From NCBI GenBank assembly GCA_052084925.1, contig JBQDEV010000012.1:42278-106277 (forward strand): 64,000 bases of DNA. Direction: 5' to 3'. The position numbers and the translations under genes were made by a program. Shown here piece after piece: positions 17,383-25,989 of the stretch; within the stretch, counting starts at the first letter, position 1; each line of letters starts with the position of its first letter. The stretch is from CmP2 sp052084925 (GTDB lineage Bacteria > Actinomycetota > Actinomycetes > Actinomycetales > Micrococcaceae). Under the pieces are notes generated by a model, which worked only from the letters and a program-made list of their open reading frames with translations, ran no database searches and was not told the origin of the DNA.

Positions 17383-17950
17383 GAGTCGTTTCTGTGTGCA
17401 CTCAGCGGAACTCATCAATCGCAATCAGAATTGCCGCAGACTGTCTCTCGTCAGGTTCAACTCGCTCGTGCCACTTTCGGGACGCCCCATTGCGGAATCC
17501 GCCTCGACGGCACGTTATCAACGAGCGAGAAGTGGATTCACAAGTCTCACGACGGTTCGTCCTCGCTACCGCGTCAGTCCCGGCAGATTTCGCTCACCCG
17601 CCGGGGACTCACCATGGCAAGGAAGTCTCTACGCGGCCTCGCCGACCTGTGACACGGCGGACTCGGATTCCCGACGATGGATGTCCGCGCACCGGGGAAC
17701 GGTGGCTTCCACCAGGAGCTGCAGGGCGTGATCACCTCTTGGGACCGCCACGATCCGACCAGCTCCTCCAGCTTCACTTCCCCAAAGACGCAGGGTTTCG
17801 TGGACGTCCCCGCGACGAAGGTGTTCCATCGGGAGAACGAGTGGATGCGATCCACCGGCATCTCCACTTGCTGGGAGAAGAGCATTTTCGACCATGACGT
17901 TCGCAATTGGACCGGGGAGTACGGTCCGCTCACTCCCTGAGTGCTGGCGT
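17383..17950. other. Gene-poor 570-bp stretch after tRNA-Gly, with one possible small ORF
   Basis: No recognised gene lies here. Both strands carry overlapping open frames, none with a clear ribosome site. The best candidate is ATG 17677 to TGA 17940 (plus, 87 codons), which has GC-rich third positions like the real genes and a plausible-looking end (HRENEWMRSTG then WTGEYGPL). I do not recognise it. The stretch may be a decayed insertion next to a tRNA gene, a common integration site, but no repeat of the tRNA end was found here. Confidence 0.3.
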
Positions 17951-19120
17951 TCAGCAGCCGCAGCCACCCGATCCGGAGCCTCCGCCGCAGCAACCGCCGC
18001 CACCACCGGCGGGGGCTCCAACAGGGCTCAGAGGCAGGGAGGCCCGGCCCTGCTGAGCAGATGCGACAGGGACGTCCCCCGAGGCGTCGTCGTCGTCCTT
18101 GCGGAATCGGTTGAACACCGACTCGGCTTCCTGACGCGCCGAGCCCTGAGCCGCGAATTCAGCCAGAGAAGTCAGGTGAGACGGGACCTCACGGCCCAGG
18201 GACTGCATCGCCTCGACCCAGAGCTTGCCCGAACGGTAGGAGGATCGCACCAGTGGACCCGACATGCAGGCCGCGATTCCCATCCCCTTGGCGACATCGC
18301 GCAGACGAAGGAATTCCTGGGGCTTGACCCAACGATCCACCGGATGATGCAGCGGCGAGGGACGCAGGTACTGGGTGACGGTGAGGATATGCACCCCGGC
18401 ATCGGCCAGATCCCGCATGGTGGACTCGATCTCCTCGGTGGTCTCCCCCATGCCGAGGATGAGGTTCGACTTCGTGATCAGTCCCGCGTCGCGCGCCTTG
18501 GAGATGGCGTACAGCGATTTGTCGTAGGAGAACGCCGGGCGGATGGTCTTCATCAGCCGAGGCACGGTCTCCAGGTTGTGCGCGAACACCTCCGGGCGGG
18601 CCTCGAACACGGTCTCCAGCGGGGCGTCGCCGCCGCGGAAATCATCGACCAGCAGCTCGACGCCGGTGCCGGGAGTGCGCTCGTGGATGGCGCGGCAGGT
18701 CTCGGCGTAGAGCCAGGAGGCTCCGTCTTCCAGATCGTCACGTGCTACGCCGGTCACCGTGACGTAGCGCAGGCCCAGCTGCTCGACCGAGTCGGCCACG
18801 CGGTAGGGCTCCTCCTGGTCGTACTCCCCCGGTTTGCCGGTGGCAATGTCACAGAACCCGCAGCGACGGGTGCACACGGCGCCGCCGATAAGGAAGGACG
18901 CCTCGCGGTCTTCCCAGCACTCGTAGATATTGGGGCAGTTCGCCTCAGCACAGACTGTGTTCAGTGAGGTTTTGCGCACCTGCTCGCGCATGTTCTGGTA
19001 CTCGGGACCCACGGTGGCGCGGGTCTTGAGCCATTCGGGACGTTCCTCACGGGGCACCTGGGAGTTACGCGCTTCAATGCGCAGCAGCTTGCGGCCCTCG
19101 ACCTTGGGAAGTGTTGACAC
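17951..19120 (-). CDS. lipA: Lipoyl synthase with Cys/Gly-rich C-terminal extension
   Basis: This radical-SAM enzyme inserts two sulfur atoms into protein-bound octanoyl groups. The auxiliary 4Fe-4S cluster ligands are C57, C62 and C68 (CAEANCPNIYEC), and the radical-SAM cluster ligands are C83, C87 and C90 (CTRRCGFC). The core matches the family to about residue 335. The 389-residue chain then adds about 55 residues: an acidic linker, and a tail (368-389) rich in Gly with a CC pair and a terminal CGC. Normal LipA lacks this tail. It lies 13 bases after lipB in one operon. Confidence 0.95.
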   Translation of the reverse strand: MSTLPKVEGRKLLRIEARNSQVPREERPEWLKTRATVGPEYQNMREQVRKTSLNTVCAEANCPNIYECWEDREASFLIGGAVCTRRCGFCDIATGKPGEYDQEEPYRVADSVEQLGLRYVTVTGVARDDLEDGASWLYAETCRAIHERTPGTGVELLVDDFRGGDAPLETVFEARPEVFAHNLETVPRLMKTIRPAFSYDKSLYAISKARDAGLITKSNLILGMGETTEEIESTMRDLADAGVHILTVTQYLRPSPLHHPVDRWVKPQEFLRLRDVAKGMGIAACMSGPLVRSSYRSGKLWVEAMQSLGREVPSHLTSLAEFAAQGSARQEAESVFNRFRKDDDDASGDVPVASAQQGRASLPLSPVGAPAGGGGGCCGGGSGSGGCGC

Positions 19121-19133
19121 GTCGGTTGCTCCT

Positions 19134-19817
19134 CTATCGGATGCTGGATGCCGGAAGTTTCTCGGTGCTGGTATCGGCCCCGGTGCCGCGGGCGAGCAGC
19201 GGGGCCAACCGATGTTGTAGCGCGGTCGTCAGTGGCTCGACCAGCTCCTGTAGCGAAGTCTCAACGCCCTCGCTGGCCAGGGAAGTGACGGTGGCGTCGT
19301 CGATGCCGCACGGCACGATGCCGGAGAAGGCCGAGCTGAAGTCGGTATTCACATTCAGGGAGATCCCGTGCAGGGTGGCGGCGCGACTGATCTTCAGTCC
19401 GATGGCGCTGATCTTGCGGTCGGGGTTACGCAACCAGACGCCGGCTCGTCCGTCGATGCGCACGACGTCGAGACCGCAGTGGTTGCGCAGGGTATCGAGC
19501 ACGGACCCTTCGACGGCGCGGATGTAGGCATGGAGGTCGACCGGCTCTGTGAGCTTCACAATCGGGTAGACCACCAGCTGACCGGGACCGTGCCACGTGA
19601 TGGACCCGGCACGATCGGTTTCCACGATCGGCAGGCTGGTGTCCGTGATATCACGGGGACGAGTATGTCGACCCGCCGTGTAGGTGGAGGTGGATTCGAA
19701 GACCAGAAACGTATCCGGCTCCGTTCCCTCCGCCACGGCGGCATGGATGGATCGTTGCCGGACATCGGCATCCTGATATGCCGTGAGCCCACGGTCCAAG
19801 AGATTCAGCACTCGCAC
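19134..19817 (-). CDS. lipB: Lipoyl(octanoyl) transferase
   Basis: LipB moves octanoate from acyl carrier protein to lipoyl domains of E2 and GcvH proteins, the step before LipA. The 227-residue product has WHGPGQLVVYP, the catalytic lysine in KISAIGLKI (K135) and the catalytic cysteine in GIVPCGIDD (C170). The GTG start at 19817 sits six bases after a TAGGCT -10 box on the minus strand, so the mRNA is probably leaderless. It is first gene of the lipBA operon. Confidence 0.95.
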   Translation of the reverse strand: MRVLNLLDRGLTAYQDADVRQRSIHAAVAEGTEPDTFLVFESTSTYTAGRHTRPRDITDTSLPIVETDRAGSITWHGPGQLVVYPIVKLTEPVDLHAYIRAVEGSVLDTLRNHCGLDVVRIDGRAGVWLRNPDRKISAIGLKISRAATLHGISLNVNTDFSSAFSGIVPCGIDDATVTSLASEGVETSLQELVEPLTTALQHRLAPLLARGTGADTSTEKLPASSIR

Positions 19818-19829
19818 GCCTTCAGCCTA
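19818..19829 (-). promoter_or_regulatory. -10 box for leaderless lipBA mRNA
   Basis: TAGGCT (minus strand, 19829-19824) is followed by six bases and then GTG 19817. Confidence 0.5.
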
Positions 19830-19891
19830 ACGCGCCGACGGCGGCAGGGGCACCGCTGATGTCCCGATGTGACTCGGTGTCATCCCCCGAG

Positions 19892-20782
19892 TCAGTGCTG
19901 GCACACCGTGCACCGGTAGAGCTTGCGCTGGGCCATGGCGGAGACGACGATCGATGCGTTGCCGCACACCCGGCAGTCCAAGCCCTGACGCTGGTAGACG
20001 TAGTAGGCGTGCTCGGGCCAGGCTTCGCCGAGCGCGATGCCGGGACGGTGTTGGGGATCCGTGGTGATGATACGGCCGTGCTCGACCCCGAGGCCCATGA
20101 GGTAGGCCTCGTCATCCCACAGCTCCCGCAGGGTGGCCTCGTCCACGTCTCGCGCCGGACGATACGGATCGATCCCGGCACGGAACAATCCTTCGGCACG
20201 GTAGATGTTCCCGATGCCAGCCACCCGGGACTGTTCCATGAGCACGGCGCCGATCGCGGTGCGCGTGGTGGCGCAATGGTCCAGGAACTGCTCGGGATCA
20301 GCCTGGGGCCGGAGCGGATCCGGCCCCATGGTCGCGATGGTGGCAGCCATCTCCGCCGGGGTCTGGACCCGGCACACACTGGCCCCGATCAGGTCCGCCC
20401 AGCCGTGCTCGGTCACCAGCCGCACCCGGGTCGTCGGGCGAGGCTGCGGCGGTCCGGTGTAGGCGGCGCCGTCGTCGTCGCGCGCGATCTCCTGTTCCCC
20501 GATCTTCCGGGGTGCGCCGAGTGAGGAGGCCGCGGTGAAGGTCTCATCTCCGCCCAGGGTCCAGGCCCCGTACATCCCCAGATGCACGTTGAGAATCAGT
20601 TCGTGTTCGAACTCGAGGAAGAAATGTTTGCCGTGGGCACGTGCCGCGACCGGGGTGTGCCCGTCCAGAAGCGCAGCACCGTCGGCGAAGCGGCCCTGGG
20701 GCGAGCTCACCCGCAACCGGTGCCCCACGAAGGTGTCGGTGAACTGACGCGCGACACGGTGAATCGTGTGCCCCTCGGGCAT
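19892..20782 (-). CDS. nei: Endonuclease VIII-like DNA glycosylase (Fpg/Nei family)
   Basis: This is a base-excision repair enzyme that removes oxidised bases and cuts the abasic site. The 296-residue product begins MPEGHTIHR, giving the catalytic P2 and E3, with the beta-loop lysine K52 in AHGKHFF. A C-terminal zinc finger follows (DCRVCG ... YRCTVC). PEGHT favours the Nei-type over Fpg. Its ATG overlaps the rpiB stop as TAATG, so the two are coupled; the same nei-rpiB pairing occurs in M. tuberculosis (Rv2464c-Rv2465c). Confidence 0.92.
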   Translation of the reverse strand: MPEGHTIHRVARQFTDTFVGHRLRVSSPQGRFADGAALLDGHTPVAARAHGKHFFLEFEHELILNVHLGMYGAWTLGGDETFTAASSLGAPRKIGEQEIARDDDGAAYTGPPQPRPTTRVRLVTEHGWADLIGASVCRVQTPAEMAATIATMGPDPLRPQADPEQFLDHCATTRTAIGAVLMEQSRVAGIGNIYRAEGLFRAGIDPYRPARDVDEATLRELWDDEAYLMGLGVEHGRIITTDPQHRPGIALGEAWPEHAYYVYQRQGLDCRVCGNASIVVSAMAQRKLYRCTVCQH

Positions 20783-21285
20783 TATTTCTCGATTCCGTCT
20801 GTTCCCAGCTCGTGCCCCGAGATCGCACCAGTGCGCTCATACTCGTGCATCTGCTCAATACGGCGGGTGTGACGCTCCTCCCCCGACCAGGAGGCGGTGA
20901 GGAACGCGGTGATGATCTCGAGAGCGTCCTCGGGGGTGTGCTGTCGGCCCCCCACGGCCACGACCTGCGCATTGTTGTGCTCCCGCGCCAACTGTGCGGT
21001 GCCGACCGACCACGCCAGGGCGGCACGGATGCCTTCCACCGTGTTCGCGGCCATCTGCTCGCCGTTGCCGGACCCGCCCAGCACAATGCCCAGCGAGTCG
21101 GAGCCTGCGTCGCGCTCGATCTTCACGGCCAGGGCCGCATTGATGCAGAACGAAGGGTAATCATCCAGCGCGTCGTACTCCTGTGGCCCGTGATCGACCA
21201 TCTCGTAGCCGGCATCATGGAGCTGCTCGATGAGGTAACGGCTGAGGTCGAGCCCGGCATGATCAGTGGCGATATGTACGCGCAC
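20782..21285 (-). CDS. rpiB: Ribose-5-phosphate isomerase B
   Basis: RpiB interconverts ribose-5-P and ribulose-5-P in the pentose phosphate pathway. The 167-residue product has ATDHAGLDLS near the start and LGGSGNGEQMAAN, the actinobacterial form in which a Glu replaces the Cys base of the E. coli enzyme. The start is GTG 21285 after AAGGAG at six bases. An upstream in-frame ATG would add a basic non-conserved leader. It is divergent from pepN and coupled to nei. Confidence 0.95.
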   Translation of the reverse strand: MRVHIATDHAGLDLSRYLIEQLHDAGYEMVDHGPQEYDALDDYPSFCINAALAVKIERDAGSDSLGIVLGGSGNGEQMAANTVEGIRAALAWSVGTAQLAREHNNAQVVAVGGRQHTPEDALEIITAFLTASWSGEERHTRRIEQMHEYERTGAISGHELGTDGIEK

Positions 21286-21381
21286 GGAGGTCTCCTTCGC
21301 TGTGGGTTGGGTCACGCTCTGCAGTGGTTTGCGTTTAGAGTGGACTGTTATACCCCAGCGTAGCGACTCCCAGGAGGACAT

Positions 21382-23991
21382 GTGTCTGCAACCCAGCCCG
21401 CGTCATCGGCCCTGAACATCACCCGCGAGGAGGCGGCCACCCGCGCCGCCGCCATCTCGGTCGACAGTTATCGGGTCGAGCTTGATCTCACCGGTTCGCA
21501 GGACACGTTCGGGTCCACCACCACCGTGCGCTTCACCGCTGGGGAGGACGCCCTGGGCACTTCGACCTTCATTGACTTCGTCTCCGCTGAGATCACCTCG
21601 GTGCTGCTCAACGGTGAAGAGCTGGGCGCCGAGGCCTCCGACGGCGTACGCATCACCGTCGGCCCGCTGGCCGCCGAGAACGAGCTGATCATCGCCGGGC
21701 GCGGGCTTTACATGAATACCGGCGAGGGACTGCACCGCTTCATCGACCCGGTGGATGAGGAGACCTACCTCTACACCCAGTTCGAGGTCCCTGACTCCCG
21801 TCGCATGTTCGCCGTCTTCGAGCAGCCCGATCTGAAGGCCGCCTTCCAGTTCGTTGTCGTAGCACCCGAGCACTGGTCGGTGGTCTCGAACCAGCCGACA
21901 CCGGCACCGCTGCCGATCGAGCATGTGAACTTCTCCGTGGCCGACCGGGCCTCCGCCGTGCTCTACGAGTTCACGCCGACCCCGCGGATCTCCTCCTACA
22001 TCACCGCACTGATCGCCGGACCCTACCGTTCGGTGCACTCGGATCTCGCCAGCTCGGATGGCCGACGCATCGATCTAGGCGTCTACTGCCGAGCATCACT
22101 GTTCGAGCACCTGGATGAGGAAAACATCTTCACGCTGACCCGTCAGGGCTTCGAGTTCTTCGAGGCGCAGTTCGGCACCGCCTATCCCTTCGAGAAGTAC
22201 GACCAGCTGTTCGTCCCCGAGTTCAACGCCGGAGCCATGGAGAACGCCGGAGCGGTCACCTTCTTAGAGAACTATGTCTTCCGCGGCACGGTTCCGGAGG
22301 CCATGGTCGAGCGTCGTGCCATCACGGTGCTGCACGAGCTCGCGCACATGTGGTTCGGGGATCTGGTCACCATGCGGTGGTGGAACGATCTGTGGCTCAA
22401 CGAGTCTTTCGCCGAGTTCATGTCCACCCTCGCAGCCGCGGAGAACACGCAGTACACCGGGGCCTGGACCACGTTTTCCTCCATGGAGAAGAACTGGGCC
22501 TATCGGCAGGATCAGCTCTCCAGCACCCATCCCATCACCGCTGAGATTCGCGACCTCGACGACGTTCTCGTGAACTTCGACGGCATCACCTACGCCAAAG
22601 GCGCCTCCGTGTTGCGGCAGCTGGTGGCCTGGGTCGGGCAGGAGAACTTCATGCAGGGGGTGCGCGCTTACTTCGACAAGCACGCCTGGTCCAATACCGA
22701 ACTGCCCGACCTGATGAAGGAGCTGGAATCGTCCTCCGGTCGTGATCTCTCGCAGTGGACGCGTCTCTGGCTGGAGACCTCCGGTGTGAACTCCCTGCGG
22801 ACCGAAGTCGACACCGACGACGCCGGAAATATCACCGAGCTGCGCATCGTGCAGACCGCCCCCTCCGGTGAACCCGGATCCCCCGGGGATCAGGTGCTGC
22901 GCCCGCATCGGCTTGCCGTGGGCTTCTACCGCCAGGACGCCGACTCTACAGCCGCCTTGGTCCGCGATGAGCGCTTCGAACTCGACGTGGATGGGGAGGT
23001 GACCGTGGTGGCCGACGCCGTGGGGATTCGGCGTCCCGAAGTTATTCTCCTCAACGACGACGACCTGGCCTACGCCAAGATCCGCCTGGACGCCGAGTCA
23101 TGGGAGCGTGCCGCCGCCGATCTCTCTTCGGTCTCCGCCTCGCTGCCGCGCACCCTGCTCTGGGGTGCCGCCTGGGACACGGCCCGAGACGGCGAGGCCA
23201 GTTCAGCATGGTTCGTCGACGTCGTGCTGCGCCACATCGGCGCCGAGACCGATTCCTCGGTGGTGCAGACGCTGCTGCGTCAGCTGGCCACCGCCGTCGC
23301 GCAGTTCACCACCGAGGATCGCATCCCCTCGCTCCGCCGCGAGGTGGCGGAACGTCTCTGGGACTTGGCGCAGCAGGCCGAGGCTGGCTCCGATCAGCAG
23401 CTCCAGTTCGTGACCGCGTTCGCCGCCCAGGCGCGCGGTGACCAACTGGATCCCGTGCAGGCCCTCTACTCTGGTGACCTCGAGCGGGTGCCCGGCCTCG
23501 ACCTCACCACGGACCTCAAGTGGGAGCTGCTGACCTCATTGGTGGCCGGTGGACGTGCCGACGAGACCCAGATCGACACCGCGCTGAGCAAGGACGACAC
23601 CGCTACCGGTGCACTTGCCGCGGCCAAGGCCCGCGCCGCGATCCCCACCCCGGAGGCCAAGCAGCGCGCCTGGGATCAGATTGTGGCCGGGGAGCTGTCG
23701 AACTCCACGCAGCGCAGCGTTGTGCTGGGATTCAACCGGGTACACGACCAGGCACTGCTCCATCCCTATGTGGAGGCGTACTTCGCGCAGATCGATCAGC
23801 TGTGGGCCTCACGTTCCCACGAGATGGCCGAGACGGCGGCGGTCGGGCTCTTCCCGGGCTGGTCGGTGACCTCAGAGACCGTGCACGCTGCGGAGGCGGC
23901 TCGGGATGCCACCGAGTTCGCCGGTCTGCGTCGGGTGCTGCTGGAGGCCACCGATGATCTGCATCGGGCGCTGAACGCTCGACGCGCCTGA
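21382..23991 (+). CDS. pepN: Aminopeptidase N (M1 family)
   Basis: This zinc metallopeptidase removes N-terminal residues from peptides. The 869-residue protein has the substrate-binding GAMENAG, the zinc motif HELAHMW at about residue 318 with the distant Glu in NESFAEF, and a long helical C-terminal domain. It has no signal peptide, so it is cytoplasmic. The start is GTG 21382 after AGGAGG at seven bases. It is monocistronic or followed closely by the OsmC-globin gene, which has its own -10 box. Confidence 0.95.
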   Translation: MSATQPASSALNITREEAATRAAAISVDSYRVELDLTGSQDTFGSTTTVRFTAGEDALGTSTFIDFVSAEITSVLLNGEELGAEASDGVRITVGPLAAENELIIAGRGLYMNTGEGLHRFIDPVDEETYLYTQFEVPDSRRMFAVFEQPDLKAAFQFVVVAPEHWSVVSNQPTPAPLPIEHVNFSVADRASAVLYEFTPTPRISSYITALIAGPYRSVHSDLASSDGRRIDLGVYCRASLFEHLDEENIFTLTRQGFEFFEAQFGTAYPFEKYDQLFVPEFNAGAMENAGAVTFLENYVFRGTVPEAMVERRAITVLHELAHMWFGDLVTMRWWNDLWLNESFAEFMSTLAAAENTQYTGAWTTFSSMEKNWAYRQDQLSSTHPITAEIRDLDDVLVNFDGITYAKGASVLRQLVAWVGQENFMQGVRAYFDKHAWSNTELPDLMKELESSSGRDLSQWTRLWLETSGVNSLRTEVDTDDAGNITELRIVQTAPSGEPGSPGDQVLRPHRLAVGFYRQDADSTAALVRDERFELDVDGEVTVVADAVGIRRPEVILLNDDDLAYAKIRLDAESWERAAADLSSVSASLPRTLLWGAAWDTARDGEASSAWFVDVVLRHIGAETDSSVVQTLLRQLATAVAQFTTEDRIPSLRREVAERLWDLAQQAEAGSDQQLQFVTAFAAQARGDQLDPVQALYSGDLERVPGLDLTTDLKWELLTSLVAGGRADETQIDTALSKDDTATGALAAAKARAAIPTPEAKQRAWDQIVAGELSNSTQRSVVLGFNRVHDQALLHPYVEAYFAQIDQLWASRSHEMAETAAVGLFPGWSVTSETVHAAEAARDATEFAGLRRVLLEATDDLHRALNARRA

Positions 23992-24031
23992 GCGGCCGGG
24001 TCCCGGGCTCGTCGGGATGCTGACCCAGCGG

Positions 24032-24044
24032 TAGAGTGTCAGGC
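24032..24044 (+). promoter_or_regulatory. -10 box for leaderless OsmC-globin mRNA
   Basis: TAGAGT at 24032-24037 lies seven bases before GTG 24045. No ribosome site is present. Confidence 0.5.
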
Positions 24045-25076
24045 GTGGAACATCGCTTTTCTCTGCGCGCAGAATGGACCGGCAATCGCGGCACGGGCAC
24101 CTCGGGACCGAAGGACTTCGCCCGCGACGTCGTCATCCAGGCTGAGGACCCGGGCGAGATCCTGGGCTCAGCCGCGGCAGCGTTCCATGGAGACTACCGG
24201 CGCTGGAACCCCGAGCAACTGCTGCTCGGGGCCCTGGCCGAGTGCCATATCCTCTCGTACCTTTTCGTTGCGATGAGTGCAGGGGTGCGGGTGACGCAGA
24301 TGAGCTGCCGGGCGGAGCTCACTCTCACCCACACGGCCGAGGGCGGGCAGGTCAGTGCGGCCACGCTGCGCCCTGAGGTTTGGGTTGAGAACGACACCGT
24401 GGACCAGGAGCGTCTGGACGCCCTTCATGACGAAGCCCACCGCCAGTGCTTCATCGCGCGGTCCGTGAACTTCCCGGTGACGATCGAACCGCAACGACGA
24501 CGTCCCGACGACGGGACGAAGCTGCCTGATTTCACCTCCAGGCTGGGCGCACCCATCGCGGTGCTGCGACCCCGGCCGGCCAAGCGACCCAGTCAGGTCA
24601 CCGGACTGGAGAACCGTCCCGGAGTCAGTGCGTCGGCCCCGGCTGCCCCGTTCCAACGCACCGAGTCCGCTCCCGCGAAACCAGCCCAGGACTCCCCCTC
24701 GGCCCGACCTTCGAGCTTCTACGAGCAGATCGGCGGCCGACCGACCTTCGCCCAGCTCTGCAAAGTGTTCTATGAGGGTGTCGCGGAGGATCCGATACTG
24801 CGAGAGATGTATCCCGAAGATGATCTCGGTCCCGCCGAGGAGCGTTTGCTGCTGTTCCTCGAGCAATATTGGGGAGGTCCGACGACCTATTCGGAGCAGC
24901 GAGGACACCCGCGGTTGCGGATGCGGCATCAGCCCTACCGAGTCGACTTTGACGCCCGCGATCGCTGGCTGAAGCACATGCGCGTCGCCGTCGATTCCCT
25001 CGGGCTCCCGCCGTTGCAGGAGGAGACTCTCTGGGATTACCTCGAGCGCGCTGCTCACGCCATGGTTAACGCCTGA
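24045..25076 (+). CDS. OsmC-type peroxidase fused to a group II truncated haemoglobin (GlbO)
   Basis: A single 343-residue frame joins two domains. Residues 1-150 are OsmC-like: NPEQLLLGALAECH with C67, and HRQCFIARSVNFPV with C135, the two thiols used to reduce organic peroxides. Residues 155-223 are a Pro/Ala/Ser-rich linker. Residues 224-343 are a truncated haemoglobin: SFYEQIGG start, Tyr in the B helix (Y243), proximal His H295 (RMRHQPY), and the GlbO-type Trp W308 (DRWLKHM). GTG 24045 is chosen because of the -10 box; GTG 24036 is also in frame. glbO is normally a separate gene (Rv2470). The fusion implies peroxide or NO chemistry at one site. Confidence 0.88.
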   Translation: MEHRFSLRAEWTGNRGTGTSGPKDFARDVVIQAEDPGEILGSAAAAFHGDYRRWNPEQLLLGALAECHILSYLFVAMSAGVRVTQMSCRAELTLTHTAEGGQVSAATLRPEVWVENDTVDQERLDALHDEAHRQCFIARSVNFPVTIEPQRRRPDDGTKLPDFTSRLGAPIAVLRPRPAKRPSQVTGLENRPGVSASAPAAPFQRTESAPAKPAQDSPSARPSSFYEQIGGRPTFAQLCKVFYEGVAEDPILREMYPEDDLGPAEERLLLFLEQYWGGPTTYSEQRGHPRLRMRHQPYRVDFDARDRWLKHMRVAVDSLGLPPLQEETLWDYLERAAHAMVNA

Positions 25077-25112
25077 GCACAGGTTCGGAACGCTCGGGGC
25101 AGGTTCGAGGGA

Positions 25113-25847
25113 TTAGAGCGCCACGGCACGACGGGACAAGATGAAGCCGCGTCGACTGGTGAGGCGCGTCCAGACTCCCGCTCGATGCACGGAGGTACTG
25201 CCTCCGGGTTCTAGGAATCCCAGCGTGTAGGCCCCGAGAGCGGCACCGGCCGGGAATTGAGCCTGCTCGAGGTCACCGAGCATCCGGCTCCACACTTGGG
25301 CCCTGGCCCGTGCCACCAGCGACTCCCCAGGGTTGGCTGGCAGGGCTTGCGCCAGCTCCTCGATGCCGCTGCGGGCGACGGCGATCACGTCGTCGTCGTC
25401 GATCGTGGCTCGGAGTTCCCACCCGTGACGGGGCGGGGTGATGGCCGTCCATGGGACCCGCAGCTGTCGTGGGGGAAACGGGAACCAGGTCGACCCCTGA
25501 GATGACATCCGTGCCGTGCGCTCCGTGATCGCATCGAGTTCGAAGACCACGTCGAGTCCGTCCCATGCGCCGGGGTCAAGACCGTCTTCCGGGCGTCGGG
25601 CCAGCCGTTGTGCACGCAGACCCAGCACGAGTGGAACCTCGTCGCCGAGCCCGGCAGGGTGCATCACCGAGACCCACGTGGCCAGCATGTCGGAGACGAC
25701 CTGCAACCGCATCCCGGTGGTGCCGATAGTCTTCGTCCGCGCCGCCAACTGCTCGAGGTCGCCCACCGCCTCAAGGCTCTCCAGCGGCAGTCCGCTGTCG
25801 CGGTCGGGGGCATCGGTCAGTGACGCGTCAAACGGGGTTTCGGACAT
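25113..25847 (-). CDS. Conserved-looking hypothetical protein
   Basis: This 244-residue soluble protein is not recognised. It has an acidic N-terminus, a region with several hydrophobic strands (VVSDMLATWVSVMHPAG, VPLVLGLRAQRLA), DVVFELDAIT, the aromatic WFPFPPRQLRVPW, and a C-terminus ending TSRRGFILSRRAVAL. It has no transmembrane segment or signal peptide. ATG 25847 sits six bases after CATAAT on the minus strand, so it is probably leaderless. It is divergent from the thioesterase gene and convergent with the OsmC-globin gene. Confidence 0.6.
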   Translation of the reverse strand: MSETPFDASLTDAPDRDSGLPLESLEAVGDLEQLAARTKTIGTTGMRLQVVSDMLATWVSVMHPAGLGDEVPLVLGLRAQRLARRPEDGLDPGAWDGLDVVFELDAITERTARMSSQGSTWFPFPPRQLRVPWTAITPPRHGWELRATIDDDDVIAVARSGIEELAQALPANPGESLVARARAQVWSRMLGDLEQAQFPAGAALGAYTLGFLEPGGSTSVHRAGVWTRLTSRRGFILSRRAVAL

Positions 25848-25859
25848 ACTGCCATTATG
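25848..25859 (-). promoter_or_regulatory. -10 box for a leaderless hypothetical gene
   Basis: CATAAT (minus strand, 25859-25854), one base from TATAAT, is followed by six bases and ATG 25847. Confidence 0.45.
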
Positions 25860-25989
25860 CCCAGACGAACAGCCCAGACGCGTCCCGCTGAAGCGAACGC
25901 AGGACAGGCGACGGGCTCTGATGACCGATTCTGACTAGTATTGAGCTGAATCTCACTGTGACCGACAACCTCGAGGACACCTTAGCGCC

